Shown: one piece after another, positions 44,385 through 53,892 of the stretch | Position numbering within the stretch: the stretch's first letter is position 1 | Layout: the number at the start of each line of letters is the position of its first letter | Assembly: GCF_000165835.1 (NCBI RefSeq) | Contig: NC_014640.1 | Location: forward strand, 3,472,001 to 3,536,000 | Direction of reading: 5' to 3' | Source of the DNA: Achromobacter xylosoxidans A8 | GTDB lineage: Bacteria; Pseudomonadota; Gammaproteobacteria; Burkholderiales; Burkholderiaceae_B | DNA: 64,000 nucleotides | Notes under the pieces: generated by a model | Databases searched by the model: none | What the model was told of the DNA's origin: nothing | The model's input: only the letters and a program-made list of their open reading frames with translations | Made by a program: the position numbers and the translations under genes

Positions 44385-47300
44385 CTAGGCGTCCTGGCGG
44401 GTTCCATCCGGCGCGCTGTCCAGCATGCCCTGTACGCGCTCCGACAGCTTGTCCAACCGAAAGGGTTTCACGATCAGCTCCAGTCCCTGTTCCAGAAAGC
44501 CCTGGCCGCGCGCGGCGCTCTCGGCGTAGCCCGTCATCAGCAACACGCGCAGGCCGGGACGCGCCACGCGGGCGGCGTCGGCCAACTGCCGGCCGTTGAG
44601 TCCCGGCAATCCGACGTCGGTCACAAGCAGGTCAATGCCGCGCGCGGATTGCAAGAACTCCAGTCCAGCCTCGCCGTCTGCCGCGGCCAGCACCTCCAAG
44701 CCCAGTTCGGCCAGGCATTCGCACACCATCTCGCGCACGTTCGCATCGTCTTCCACCACCAGCACGACTTCCTTGCGCGCCGCGCCTGGGGCGGCCTGCG
44801 CCGGGCGCTCGCCATTCTGCACGCTTTCGGGCGCGCCATCATGGCGCGGCAGGAACAGCCTGACCGTGGTGCCTATGTCTACGGTGCTCTCCAGGCCGGC
44901 GGCGCCGCCCGCCTGCTTGGCGAAGCCGTAAATCATGGACAGGCCCAGGCCCGTGCCCTGGCCCATCGGCTTGGTGGTGAAGAACGGGTCGAAAGCATGC
45001 GCCAGCACGTCAGGCGCCATGCCGCAGCCTTCGTCCGTCACCGAGACTTCGACGAAGCGTCCCGAATGCGCGCCGACCGACTGCAGCAGCAGGGGATCGT
45101 CCGGCTCCACGTTGCGCGCAGCAACCGTCAGCGTGCCGCCGTTGGGCATGGCATCGCAGGCGTTGATCACCAGGTTCAGCATGGCGTTCTCGAACTGGTT
45201 CTTGTCGCAGCAGACCGTCCACAGTTCCTGCCGCAGGTCCAAGCGCAACGCCACCCGTTCGCCGGTATAGCGGTGAAACAAGGCGACCATGGACTGCAGC
45301 GCGGAGGCCGCGCAGAACGGTTTGGGGTCGATCGGTTGCCGCCGCGAAAAGGTCAGCAGCCGTTGCGTCAGATGGGCCGCCCGGTTGGCCGAATCCATGG
45401 CGACGTCCACAAAGCGCAAAGCCTGTTCCGGCGCGCCCGCGGTGATCTTGCGCTGCACCAGGTACAGCGCCCCAGAGATCCCTTGCAGCATGTTGTTGAA
45501 GTCGTGGGCGATGCCGCCGGTCAAGCGCCCCACCGCTTCCATCTTCTGGGACTGGCGCAAGGCATTCTCGGTATCGCGCAGGGCCTGGGATTGCAGCTTC
45601 AGGTCGGTGTCGTCCCGCCCCGCCACATAAAGGCTGTCCTGCGCCCAGGACATGCTCCAGGTTATCCAGCAATGGCTGCCGTCACGCTTGAGCATGCGGT
45701 TTTCCAGGTGCCTGGCGGCGGGCCGCGGGCCCATGTCCTCCGAGGCCCAGCTCCATGCCCCCAGGGTCGCCGCCAGATCCTCGGGATGGACCAGTTCGGA
45801 CAGTTCCATCGTCAAGAACTGTTCGGGCGTCCAGCCCAGGATGACGCGCACGGCCGGATTGACGCTGACGAAGCGCCCTTGCCGGTCGATCACCGCCAGC
45901 AATTCCGGAGACAGGCGCCATATCCGGTCCCGCTCGGCGATCGCATCCTCGACGCGCTGCTCCAGGGTGCGCGCGTACTGCGAACGTTCGACCGCGCCGC
46001 ACATGCGTTCCGCCACTTCCTCGATGAACGCGATGTCGCTGTTCTTGAGACGGCTGCCCGACGCGGGGCATGCCAGCAAGGCGCCTTTATGCCTGCCCCA
46101 GCGCCGCAGCGGCGCCACAATCGCCCAAGGACGGATCTCGCCGCCGGCTTCTCCCAGCAGGGGCGCCAGATAGGTCGTGCGCCCCTGGCGTAGCGCCGCG
46201 TTGTAGTCGTCGCCCAGGGCATCGAGCGGGTGCGGCGGCTGTCCCAGCAGCTCGACGCCCGGCGGCCAACATGAGGAGATGGCAGGCCCCTGGCCCTCGC
46301 CTTCCGCATCCAGCACCGCAACCTGGGCCAGCGCCAGATGCTGGCACAAGCCTTCGCAAGCCGCCCGCTCGATGTCCTCCTGCCGATGCAGTTCGCGCAT
46401 GCGGTCACCGAGGGCGGCCAGGTAGTTCTTGCGGTGCTGCCCTTCCCACAGCTCGGCTTCCGCCGTCTTGCGCGCCGTCACGTCCAGGAACAGTGCCATC
46501 ATCCGGCCGGGGCCGTCCTTGCGCGCGCGGGCTTCGTACCAGGCTTCCTTGGGCGCGGGCACCATGAACTCGAACTGCGTCGGCTCGCCGCTATCCACCA
46601 CCTGGGCGAAGGTGTCCATGATCTGCCCGGGCACGCCGGGAATCATCTCTCGCAAGGTATGGCCCAGGGTGTCGCCCTCCTTCATGCCGGTCTGGCGCTC
46701 GAATGCGGGATTGACCTCCAGGAAGCGGAAATCGACGATGCGCCCGGCGTCGTCGCGCAACGCCTCGCTGAGAAAAAACGCCTCCTGCATGCCCGCGAAC
46801 ATGGCGCGCCAGCGCTCGCCGCTCTGGCGCAAGGCCAGTTCTGTCAGATGACGTTCTATCGCCAGGGCAGCGCTGCGCGTGACCAGGGCAATCGCATCGA
46901 TATCATGGGCCGACGGTGTACGCGCGACGCCGTAGTAGTTGGAAAAAATACCCAGCAGGCGTCCGTCGGGCGCCTTGATCGGGGTGGACCAGCAGGCTCG
47001 CAAGCCGTGCGACAAGGCCAGGTCCCGCCAGCGTTCCCAGCCCGGACTCAAGGCGATATCGTCCACGTAGACCGGACTGCCGGTGTAGGCCGCCTCGCCC
47101 CATGACGCCGTGCCGGGACCGATGGCGGCCCTGTGCACCGCCGCGTTATAGGCCGCCGGCAGGCTGGGCGCGGCGCCGTGCAGCAGGAAGCCGCCGGTAT
47201 CGTCCACCAGCGCGATGGCGGTGCGCAGATCTATGCTGGATTGCGCCTCGATGGCATGCAGCACATGTTCCAGCACCTCGGCCAACGGCACGCCGGCGGC

Positions 47301-47387
47301 GATCCGCTGCAACATGATGCGCTCGTCCTCCAGGCGGGCAAGCGTGTCCGTCCAGGGTAGCGCCACTTGGTCTCGCTTGGTCAGCAT
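44385..47387 (-). CDS. Hybrid sensor histidine kinase (GAF-PAS-GAF-PAS-HisKA-HATPase-REC)
   Basis: The 1000-residue protein has no membrane segment, so it should sense a cytosolic signal. A GAF-like domain (~25-185) is followed by a PAS domain (~195-310), a second GAF (~330-480) and a second PAS (~490-610). The kinase core has the phospho-acceptor His in GGIAHDFNN (~630-640), the N box [16 protein letters not shown] and [10 protein letters not shown]-terminal receiver (~880-990) has its Asp in TDVGLPG. It ends 37 bases from the sigma-54 gene, convergent with it. Phosphorelay to the NtrC-type regulator at 40195-41571 is plausible from proximity but not shown by the sequence. Confidence 0.9.
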   Translation of the reverse strand: MLTKRDQVALPWTDTLARLEDERIMLQRIAAGVPLAEVLEHVLHAIEAQSSIDLRTAIALVDDTGGFLLHGAAPSLPAAYNAAVHRAAIGPGTASWGEAAYTGSPVYVDDIALSPGWERWRDLALSHGLRACWSTPIKAPDGRLLGIFSNYYGVARTPSAHDIDAIALVTRSAALAIERHLTELALRQSGERWRAMFAGMQEAFFLSEALRDDAGRIVDFRFLEVNPAFERQTGMKEGDTLGHTLREMIPGVPGQIMDTFAQVVDSGEPTQFEFMVPAPKEAWYEARARKDGPGRMMALFLDVTARKTAEAELWEGQHRKNYLAALGDRMRELHRQEDIERAACEGLCQHLALAQVAVLDAEGEGQGPAISSCWPPGVELLGQPPHPLDALGDDYNAALRQGRTTYLAPLLGEAGGEIRPWAIVAPLRRWGRHKGALLACPASGSRLKNSDIAFIEEVAERMCGAVERSQYARTLEQRVEDAIAERDRIWRLSPELLAVIDRQGRFVSVNPAVRVILGWTPEQFLTMELSELVHPEDLAATLGAWSWASEDMGPRPAARHLENRMLKRDGSHCWITWSMSWAQDSLYVAGRDDTDLKLQSQALRDTENALRQSQKMEAVGRLTGGIAHDFNNMLQGISGALYLVQRKITAGAPEQALRFVDVAMDSANRAAHLTQRLLTFSRRQPIDPKPFCAASALQSMVALFHRYTGERVALRLDLRQELWTVCCDKNQFENAMLNLVINACDAMPNGGTLTVAARNVEPDDPLLLQSVGAHSGRFVEVSVTDEGCGMAPDVLAHAFDPFFTTKPMGQGTGLGLSMIYGFAKQAGGAAGLESTVDIGTTVRLFLPRHDGAPESVQNGERPAQAAPGAARKEVVLVVEDDANVREMVCECLAELGLEVLAAADGEAGLEFLQSARGIDLLVTDVGLPGLNGRQLADAARVARPGLRVLLMTGYAESAARGQGFLEQGLELIVKPFRLDKLSERVQGMLDSAPDGTRQDA

Positions 47388-47484
47388 CTCGGCCCCTTTG
47401 CCCCCGACTGTATTGCGGGAGTGGCCGCGCAGCCGAAACGCTAGGTAACCCGACGCTACGGATCGCCCGCGGATAGCGGCCGGT

Positions 47485-48195
47485 TCAGCAATCCGTCTTC
47501 AGCGGTTCGCGTTCCAGCCGCAACGCCTGGAGGGCCTCGGGCTTGTCGACCAGCACGCATTGCTTGCCGGTGCGGGTGCAATGGTCTTTGACGCGCCAGT
47601 ACGCACCGTGGCTGACGCAACCGGTCTGGCAGATCACCAGGTCCGCGGCGACCAGGCTGGCTTCCAGCGTATTGCCGTCGGTATCGGCGCCGCCGTCATG
47701 GCCGAGATAACGTCCGCCGGCCAGTTCGACCATCTTGCGGGTCAGCGCCAGCGCGACGGCATCCTCGCCCACGCAGAGCACCGCTTTTTCACGCAGCACC
47801 ACCGCGGAAGGCGCGGGCCGCCAGGCCGGCGGCTCCGTAAGCGTCTCCAGTTCGCGCGCGGCGGCGCCAGCGCGTCCCTGCCAGGCCAAGCGTTCGCGCA
47901 TCAGGGTCTGCACCCGTTCCATCAGTTGGGTGACGCTGCGGGCCAGCGCCACGCGCCGGGGCAAGCCGGGAATGGAGGTCTCCAGCGCCTTGCGGTCTTC
48001 GCGCGCCCAGGCCAGCGCGGTGTCGCGCAGGATGACCGCCGCACGCAGACGCATGGCCTCGCTCTCCAGATACAGGATGCGCGCCGCCTGCGCCGCCAGC
48101 AGCCGGCTGCAATGCGCTTGCGCCTGTCCGTAGGCGGCCAGCAGCGCGGCATGCTCGCGCCGCAGGTTCTGGCTGTCGGGGGAGATAGGATTCAT
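47485..48195 (-). CDS. DUF2325 domain protein
   Basis: The 236-residue protein has a helical N-terminal half (~1-125) and a C-terminal DUF2325 domain. The domain contains VLCVGEDAVALALTRKMVE, then GGRYLGHDGG, LVICQTGCVSHGAYWRVKDHC and GKQCVLVDKPEAL. The Cys and His residues (C-Q-T-G-C-V-S-H, K-D-H-C) could bind a metal or form a redox site; the domain's function is unknown. A TATAAT box overlapped by a Fur-like sequence lies about 50-70 bases upstream, so iron control is likely. It follows the MFS gene on the same strand but has its own promoter. Confidence 0.85.
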   Translation of the reverse strand: MNPISPDSQNLRREHAALLAAYGQAQAHCSRLLAAQAARILYLESEAMRLRAAVILRDTALAWAREDRKALETSIPGLPRRVALARSVTQLMERVQTLMRERLAWQGRAGAAARELETLTEPPAWRPAPSAVVLREKAVLCVGEDAVALALTRKMVELAGGRYLGHDGGADTDGNTLEASLVAADLVICQTGCVSHGAYWRVKDHCTRTGKQCVLVDKPEALQALRLEREPLKTDC

Positions 48196-48244
48196 CGCGG
48201 CCCTCGGATCTGGTTGGGGATGCTGCTCTATGGGCGGGCCGCTA

Positions 48245-48264
48245 ATTATAAATGAGAATTACTA
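48245..48264 (-). promoter_or_regulatory. TATAAT promoter overlapped by a Fur-like box
   Basis: On the minus strand a perfect TATAAT (48250-48245) lies 50 bases before the DUF2325 start. It is immediately preceded by TAGTAATTCTCATT (48264-48251). Written on the plus strand, AATGAGAATTACTA agrees with the core of the Fur consensus (AATGATAATCATTA) at 11 of 14 positions. Binding here would block the promoter when iron is plentiful. No good -35 element is visible. Confidence 0.55.
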
Positions 48265-48280
48265 GCTTTTAGCGCGAATT

Positions 48281-49588
48281 CTAGGAGGCGCTGCCCCCCA
48301 CCGCGGCGGACGCCGGTGCGCGGCCCGTGCGCCGGTACAGGCCGGCGCTGATCGCCAGCGCCAAGACCAGCAGCGCGCCCGCCATCGCCGCAACGCCGGG
48401 CCACTGGCCGGTGGTCCAGAAGTGGCCGCCCCAGGCGCCGAGCACGCTGGCGCCGACGTAGTACACCAGCAGATAAAGCGATGCCGCCAGCGCCTTGTAG
48501 CCGCGCGCCATCTGCCCGACCCAGCCGCTGGCGACCGCGTGGGCGGCGAAAAAGCCGAAGGTGAACACCACGATCCCGGCTATCAGCAGCGGCAGCCAGT
48601 TGGACAGGGTCAACAGCAGGCCGGCCAACGCCATTCCGGTGGCGGCCGAAAGCATTGCGCCGCGGCCATGACGGTCGGCCAGACGGCCGAACCAGGTCGA
48701 CGCGAAAATCCCGACCAGATACACCACGAAGATGAAGCCGATAAAGGTCTGGCTCAGCGAAAACGGCGGCAGCAGCAGGCGGAAACCCACGTAGTTGTAG
48801 ACCGTGACGAAGGCGCCCATCAGCAGGCCGCCCAGCGCAAACAACCCGCACAGGGGGCCGTTCTTCAGATGCGAGGCGGCGCCCGCGCGCACATCGCCCC
48901 ACACGCCGGTCCACCCCCTGCCCCGCTGCGGCGCAAACCTGCGCGACGCGGGCAGCAGCCAGACGAACAGCACCGCCGCTACGATACCCACAAGGCCCAG
49001 CGTCGCCAGCGCGGCGCGCCAGCCGAAATGATCGGACACCAGGCCAGTGATGACGCGGCCGGACAAGCCGCCGAAGGCGCTGCCGCCGATGTACAGGCCC
49101 ATGGCGAAACCCAGGGTGCCCGGTTCGACCTCTTCGGCCAGATAGGCCATAGCCAGCGCCGGCACTCCGCCCATGGCCAGGCCTTGCAGGGCGCGCAGCG
49201 CCAGCAGGCTGTGCCAGTCTGGCGCCGCGGCGGCGATGGTGCCCAGCACCGCGGACGCAAACAGCGATAGCGCCATGGCGCGCTTGCGCGGCACGGCTTG
49301 CGAAAACAGGCCCACGAAAAAAATGGCCACCGCCAGGAAACCGGTGCATAGCGACAGCACCAGGCTGCTTTGGGCAGCCGATACGCCGAAAGCGTGGGTG
49401 AACAGAGGCATCAGCGGCTGCACGCAATACAGCAGCGAAAACGTGGAAAAGCCGGCCGCGAACAAGGCCCATTGGGCGCGCCGCAACCCCGCAGTGCCGC
49501 GGGCAAGATGATCGGAAGGCGTGAGAACAGGCGCCGCCGGGGCGGACTCGGAGGTTGAAGAGGAAGAACAGGCGGAGGGGGAAGACAT
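48281..49588 (-). CDS. MFS transporter (YnfM-like drug/metabolite exporter)
   Basis: The ~435-residue protein has twelve hydrophobic segments and is of the major facilitator superfamily. After the first helix (AQWALFAAGFSTFSLLYCVQPLMPLF) come the loop-2/3 region with PRKRAMALSLFASAVLG and a symmetric second half starting near LCGLFALGGLLMGAF. The YCVQPLMP element is typical of the YnfM/arabinose-efflux type group. Substrate is unknown. I placed the start at MSSPSACSS (49588), which is followed by a Ser/Pro-rich cytosolic tail; the frame extends to 49681 but that would consume the regulatory spacer. It is divergent from a LysR-type regulator that probably controls it. Confidence 0.85.
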   Translation of the reverse strand: MSSPSACSSSSTSESAPAAPVLTPSDHLARGTAGLRRAQWALFAAGFSTFSLLYCVQPLMPLFTHAFGVSAAQSSLVLSLCTGFLAVAIFFVGLFSQAVPRKRAMALSLFASAVLGTIAAAAPDWHSLLALRALQGLAMGGVPALAMAYLAEEVEPGTLGFAMGLYIGGSAFGGLSGRVITGLVSDHFGWRAALATLGLVGIVAAVLFVWLLPASRRFAPQRGRGWTGVWGDVRAGAASHLKNGPLCGLFALGGLLMGAFVTVYNYVGFRLLLPPFSLSQTFIGFIFVVYLVGIFASTWFGRLADRHGRGAMLSAATGMALAGLLLTLSNWLPLLIAGIVVFTFGFFAAHAVASGWVGQMARGYKALAASLYLLVYYVGASVLGAWGGHFWTTGQWPGVAAMAGALLVLALAISAGLYRRTGRAPASAAVGGSAS

Positions 49589-49645
49589 CGGAATTCTCGA
49601 AAGCAGCGGGCATGCAGCCCACGCGATCAAGGTAGACTTTTCCCC

Positions 49646-49666
49646 TTCATATGTCCAATATATGAA
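49646..49666. promoter_or_regulatory. LysR-type operator candidate between the MFS and LysR genes
   Basis: TTCATAT (49646-49652) and ATATGAA (49660-49666) are perfect 7-base inverted arms with a 7-base spacer, including an interrupted T-N11-A pattern. The position, 27 bases before the LysR ATG and 58 before the MFS ATG, is as expected for autoregulated LysR/target pairs. Confidence 0.6.
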
Positions 49667-49692
49667 ACTCACTCCCGCCATATTTAATAACG

Positions 49693-50583
49693 ATGGAACT
49701 GCGCCACCTGCGCTATTTCACCGCCGTCGCCGAAGAACTGCACTTCACGCGCGCCGCCGCCAGGCTGGGCATAGGCCAGCCACCGCTGAGCCAGCAGATC
49801 CAGCAGCTGGAGCGCGAGATCGGCACCCCGCTCTTTCTGCGCCTGCCGCGAGGCATCGCGCTGACCGAAGCCGGCGCGCAGTTCCTGGACGACGCGCGTG
49901 CCATCCTCGCCAGCGCCGACCGCGCCATCGACACGGCTCGTCGCCTGGGGCGCGGGGAACGCGGTGCGATCACGGTGGGATTCACGGCATCCGCCGTGTT
50001 CCACCCCTATTTGCCGCAGGCCATCCGCGCCTACCGGGACCGCTATCCCGACGTGCGCGTGACGCTCACGGAAAGCAACACGGTCTCGCTGCTGCGCGGC
50101 CTGCGCGCAGGCGAAGTCGACGTGGCATTCGTGCGTCCGCCTTACGTGCTGGACCCGGAATTCGAATCCGAACGCGTGCTCGATGAACCCATGCTGGTGG
50201 CCTTGCCGCCCGACCACCCGCTCAGCCGCAAGCGCAGCGTGCCGATCGCGGCGCTGGCGGATGAGGACTTCGTGCTGTATCCGCGTCCCATCGGCGCCGG
50301 CCTGTACGACGCGATCATGTCGGCCTGTCTGCGCGCCGGTTTCGCGCCGCGGGTCATCCAGGAAGCGCCGCAAATGGCATCCATCGTCAGCCTGGTGGCG
50401 GCCGGCGTCGGCATTTCCATCGTGCCCGCGGCGATGCGGCACATGGGCGCGCAAGGCATCGAGTACCGGCCGATCAAGGGCGACGCGCCGCACGCGCTGC
50501 TGGACATGGCCTACCGCCGCCACGACCGTTCGACCGCGGCCGCCAATGCCGTCGACATGTTGCGCGAACTGGCCCACCCCTAG
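49693..50583 (+). CDS. LysR-family transcriptional regulator
   Basis: The 296-residue protein has the N-terminal winged helix typical of the family: MELRHLRYFTAVAEELHFTRAAARLGIGQPPLSQQIQQLE, given here by its key elements RYFTAVAEE, AAARLGIGQPPLSQQI and GTPLFLRLPRG. A linker helix is followed by a two-lobed effector-binding domain from about residue 90. It resembles regulators of aromatic-acid or export genes. It is divergent from the MFS gene, with a 7-7-7 palindrome between them, and probably activates or represses that gene in response to its substrate. The effector is unknown. Confidence 0.92.
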   Translation: MELRHLRYFTAVAEELHFTRAAARLGIGQPPLSQQIQQLEREIGTPLFLRLPRGIALTEAGAQFLDDARAILASADRAIDTARRLGRGERGAITVGFTASAVFHPYLPQAIRAYRDRYPDVRVTLTESNTVSLLRGLRAGEVDVAFVRPPYVLDPEFESERVLDEPMLVALPPDHPLSRKRSVPIAALADEDFVLYPRPIGAGLYDAIMSACLRAGFAPRVIQEAPQMASIVSLVAAGVGISIVPAAMRHMGAQGIEYRPIKGDAPHALLDMAYRRHDRSTAAANAVDMLRELAHP

Positions 50584-50728
50584 GAGGCGCCACGGTTTCG
50601 CACTGTCGCGTTTGTCATCTTCTGTAAGACCCGCGTCCGGACCGCAATGTAAATTTGGCGCGCGCGGCGGTCCGTCCCTGTCGAGGGGCACGGCGCCGCG
50701 CGATTCCAACCTGTCTAAAGGTGAAATA

Positions 50729-52387
50729 GTGCGACGTACCCTTCTGGCCTTGGCCATCGCGACGATCCCCGGCCTGGCCGCTGCCGCCGGGCTGGCCTCT
50801 TCCATCGGTTCCGTGACCGTCTACCAGGACCGCGCCGTCGTGACGCGCGCCGCCAGCAGCGAGCTGGCCGCCGGCGAGCATGAATTGGTGCTGGAGAAGC
50901 TGCCCGCCAGCCTGCAGGAAAATTCCTTGCAGGTCTCAGCCAAGAGCACCGGCCAGGCCACGCTGCTGGACGTGAAAGTGCGCGACGCCTATCAGGCCGA
51001 CACCGCCAACGAGCGCGTCAAGCAGCTGGAAGAACAAGTGCGCAAGCTGCAGGGCCAGCAGGCGCTGCTGGACGATGAGGCCGCGGTGCTGGACAACCAG
51101 CGCGAGCTGGTGCTGATGATGCAGCGCGGCGCCACCGAACCCGCCAAGGACGGCGCGCGCCTGACCTTGGACGAACTGAAGGCGATCCAGTCGCTGAGTG
51201 CGGATTCACTGGCCCGCGCGCTGGCCGGACTACGCCGCGTCGCGGAGCAGAAAGAGGCGCTGGAGCGCGAACTCACCGCCTTGCAGAACCAGCTGGGCCA
51301 ATTGCAGAACTCGCTCAATCGCCGCACCAAGACCGTCACCTTGCGCGTCAACCTGGCGCGCGCGGGCAAGCTGGACCTGAACGTTTCCTACGCCGTGGCC
51401 GGCGCGCGCTGGACGCCCGCCTATGACGCGCGCCTGCGTCCGGCGGACCGCAGCGTGGACCTGGGCTACTTCGGCGTCATCCGCCAGAACACCGGCGAAG
51501 ACTGGAACAACGTCAAGCTCACGCTGTCGACCGCGCGCCCCTCGCTGGGCGGCGGCGCGCCCGCGCTGCAGCCGTGGATCGTGGATGTGGCCGCCCCGCC
51601 GCCTCCGCCCCGCCCGCGTCCCAGCCCCGCTCCGGTGGCGGCCATGCAGCAGGCCGAAGCCCAGGCCAAGATGTCGCGCCAGCGGGTCCAGTCTTTCGAG
51701 GACGCCGGGGCGCCCGCCGTCGAGATTGTGCCGGAACCGCTGGAGCAGGCCACCGCCCAGGTGCAGGCCGAAGCGACGAGCGCATCGTTCCAGATCAAGA
51801 ATCCGGCCACGCTGCTGTCCGACAACTCCTCGCAGCGCGTGGCCATCGCCACGGCCAAGCTGCCTGCCACGCTGCAGTACCAGTCCACGCCGGCGCTGCG
51901 CGAAGCCATGTTCCTGACGGCGCATGCCAGCAACAACACCGACTTCCCGTTCCTGGCCGGCTCGCTCAACACCTTCCTGGACGACGCCTTCGTGGCGGCC
52001 AGCGCCATGAAGGCGGTGATGCCCGGCGAGAAGCTCGAACTGGCGCTGGGCGCCGATGAAGGCATTTCGATCAAGCGCCAGCTGGTCAACCGCTATACCG
52101 AAAGCACCGGTTTTTCCGGCAGCGGCAAGCGCGTGACCTACGAGTACAAGATCACGGTCAAGAACAACAAGGCCACCAAGGAGCAAGTGTCGTTCAAGGA
52201 CCGCCTGCCCATCTCGCGCAACGAGAAGATCGTGGTCAAGCTGCTGTCGCCGGCCGACCGCGAGATCAAGCGCGAGGAAGACGGCAAGCTGGTCTGGGAC
52301 TGGGAAATGGAGCCCGGCAAGTCGCGCGAAACGGTGTTGAAATTCTCGGTGGACTATCCGGGCGATATCGACGTCTCCGGCATCTGA
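50729..52387 (+). CDS. DUF4139 / mucoidy-inhibitor MuiA-like exported protein
   Basis: The 552-residue protein has a signal peptide (RRTLLALAIATIPGLAAAAG), a DUF4140 domain (SSIGSVTVYQDRAVVTRAAS) and a long coiled coil (~90-200). The DUF4139 beta-rich domain starts near LDLNVSYAVAGARWTPAYDARL and ends in YPGDIDVSGI. A Pro-rich insert near residue 290 (PPPPPRPRPSPAP) splits it. MuiA of Salmonella affects colanic-acid mucoidy when mutated; the general function of the family is unknown. I start it at GTG 50729 because AAAGGTG precedes it and the signal peptide follows directly. It converges on the next gene with five bases between stops. Confidence 0.85.
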   Translation: MRRTLLALAIATIPGLAAAAGLASSIGSVTVYQDRAVVTRAASSELAAGEHELVLEKLPASLQENSLQVSAKSTGQATLLDVKVRDAYQADTANERVKQLEEQVRKLQGQQALLDDEAAVLDNQRELVLMMQRGATEPAKDGARLTLDELKAIQSLSADSLARALAGLRRVAEQKEALERELTALQNQLGQLQNSLNRRTKTVTLRVNLARAGKLDLNVSYAVAGARWTPAYDARLRPADRSVDLGYFGVIRQNTGEDWNNVKLTLSTARPSLGGGAPALQPWIVDVAAPPPPPRPRPSPAPVAAMQQAEAQAKMSRQRVQSFEDAGAPAVEIVPEPLEQATAQVQAEATSASFQIKNPATLLSDNSSQRVAIATAKLPATLQYQSTPALREAMFLTAHASNNTDFPFLAGSLNTFLDDAFVAASAMKAVMPGEKLELALGADEGISIKRQLVNRYTESTGFSGSGKRVTYEYKITVKNNKATKEQVSFKDRLPISRNEKIVVKLLSPADREIKREEDGKLVWDWEMEPGKSRETVLKFSVDYPGDIDVSGI

Positions 52388-52392
52388 CGCGC

Positions 52393-53703
52393 TCAGCGCA
52401 TCTGGAACGCCTCCTGGTGGAACAGTTCGCTCACCGGCATGCCGCGCCGGTGCAGCCCATCCTTCAAGGCATCGGCGAATCCCGCCGGGCCGCAAAACCA
52501 CACGCTGGGCCAGGGCGCGCCCGGTGTGTGGTGCTCGGCCAGCTCGGCGGCCGTCAGCGGCCGCTGGGTTTCGCTGTAGCGCACCTGCAGCGTCACATTC
52601 GGGACGCGCGCGCATAGCGCTTTCAGGTGATCCGCGAACGGCGCGTCATCGGCGTTGCGGCCGCAGTAGTACAGGGTCGCGACCGGTGCAGTGTCCGGGT
52701 CCGTCTGCAGCGATTCCATCCATGATATGAACGGCGTGACGCCGATGCCGGCCGCCACCCAGATCTGCGGCCTCCCATCGTCGCGTTGGAAGTCGAAACA
52801 GCCATAGGGACCTTCGATAATGACGTCCTGCCCCACCTGCAGGCTGCGCTGCAGGCGCCGCGTGTAGTCCCCCAAGGCCTTGATGGAGAACTGCACCCGG
52901 CCGGTGCCATCGTCCGCGCCGGACACCGTGTAGGGGTGCGCGCCCTCACGCCGGTTCGTGGTCAGGAAGGCGAACTGCCCGGCGCGATGGTGCCAATTGC
53001 CCTCCACCCTACAGGTCAGCGCCAGTATGTCGTCGGAAAGATGATCTATGGCCAGCACCTGCCCCCTATAGCGGCGGCCGCGCCCGATATTGCCGGTCAG
53101 CGCCATCAGGGCGCACACCGTCCCCACCGCCGTGCATATCGCCACCATCCAGCCGGCCGGCTGCCACCACCAGGCGGCAGGCGTCAACACCACGCCATGG
53201 AAGGCGACCACCAGGAAGATCACCGCAGCGATGCGATGGACCTGGCGCCAGATGTGGTACGGAAAGCGCCGCCACAAGGTGAGTAGCACCATCGCCGCCA
53301 GGATCCACACGGCCCATTCGCCGATGTCCTTGGCCGAGCCGCGGAACATGTCCAGCAAGGCTGCGGCCCGCGGCGTCTTCGGCACTGGGTCGAACAGCGC
53401 CAGCAGCAGCGGCTTGCCCAGCTTGATCAGGTAATGCGCCGCCGCCAGCGCGGCCGCCAGGATGCCGCTCCATTTGTGCAGCCGGTACATCTTGTCCAGT
53501 CCGCCCATCCGCGTTTCCAGCCACCTCGGACGCACCGCCAGCAGCATGATCAGGGTCATGATCGCATAGGCGCCCAGGCCGGTCAGCAGGATGAGTTGGT
53601 CGCGCGCGGTCCAGACATTGAGTTCGGCCGGAGGTTGAGCCCACCAGGCCCCGGCCCAGGCCAGCAGGGAGATCAACAGGACGGCGGCCAGTGTGCGTCG
53701 CAT
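52393..53703 (-). CDS. Ferric reductase-like transmembrane protein with FAD/NAD(P)H oxidoreductase domain
   Basis: The ~436-residue protein has about six membrane helices in its first half (RTLAAVLLISLLAWAGAWWAQ onward), including histidines in HKWSGILAAALAAAHYLIK and HRIAAVIFLVVAFHGVVL suited to bind two hemes. A ferredoxin-reductase module follows, with HPYTVSGA (FAD), GPYGCFDF, VAAGIGVTPFISWM (NAD(P)H) and VWFCGPAGFADAL. This is the NOX/Fre-like layout: electrons from NAD(P)H through FAD and heme across the inner membrane to metal or oxygen. The start at 53703 follows GGAG, although the spacing is long; the frame extends to 53760. An FNR-like site lies 103 bases upstream. Confidence 0.85.
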   Translation of the reverse strand: MRRTLAAVLLISLLAWAGAWWAQPPAELNVWTARDQLILLTGLGAYAIMTLIMLLAVRPRWLETRMGGLDKMYRLHKWSGILAAALAAAHYLIKLGKPLLLALFDPVPKTPRAAALLDMFRGSAKDIGEWAVWILAAMVLLTLWRRFPYHIWRQVHRIAAVIFLVVAFHGVVLTPAAWWWQPAGWMVAICTAVGTVCALMALTGNIGRGRRYRGQVLAIDHLSDDILALTCRVEGNWHHRAGQFAFLTTNRREGAHPYTVSGADDGTGRVQFSIKALGDYTRRLQRSLQVGQDVIIEGPYGCFDFQRDDGRPQIWVAAGIGVTPFISWMESLQTDPDTAPVATLYYCGRNADDAPFADHLKALCARVPNVTLQVRYSETQRPLTAAELAEHHTPGAPWPSVWFCGPAGFADALKDGLHRRGMPVSELFHQEAFQMR

Positions 53704-53805
53704 CGGTTCATCGCTCCATCTAGGGAACCGCGCCACCGAGCGCGGTCCGCATGGAGCCATGGTAAATCCGCCTGTGGGGTGGATTCTCTCTGCGCGGCCG
53801 CAGTC

Positions 53806-53819
53806 TTGATCGGGGTCAA
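53806..53819 (-). promoter_or_regulatory. FNR/ANR-type site upstream of the ferric reductase-like gene
   Basis: TTGAT-N4-GTCAA differs from the consensus TTGAT-N4-ATCAA at one base. It lies in the 189-base gap between the reductase-like gene and the REC-EAL gene and could regulate the reductase when oxygen is low. Confidence 0.45.
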
Positions 53820-53892
53820 GTCCGCCGAAAATCGGGATGGTCCGGACGGGGCCGGCCAGCGCCAGGATACTCCATGGCAGCGGAACGATGGC

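Noticed and set aside
49589..49681. N-terminal extension of the MFS transporter to 49681
   Set aside because: It would add hydrophobic but family-untypical residues and run across the palindromic LysR operator. The start at 49588 leaves a normal intergenic spacer.
50686..50700. GGGCACG upstream of the MuiA-like gene
   Set aside because: Four bases later the sequence is CGCG, not TTGC, so the -12 element is absent.
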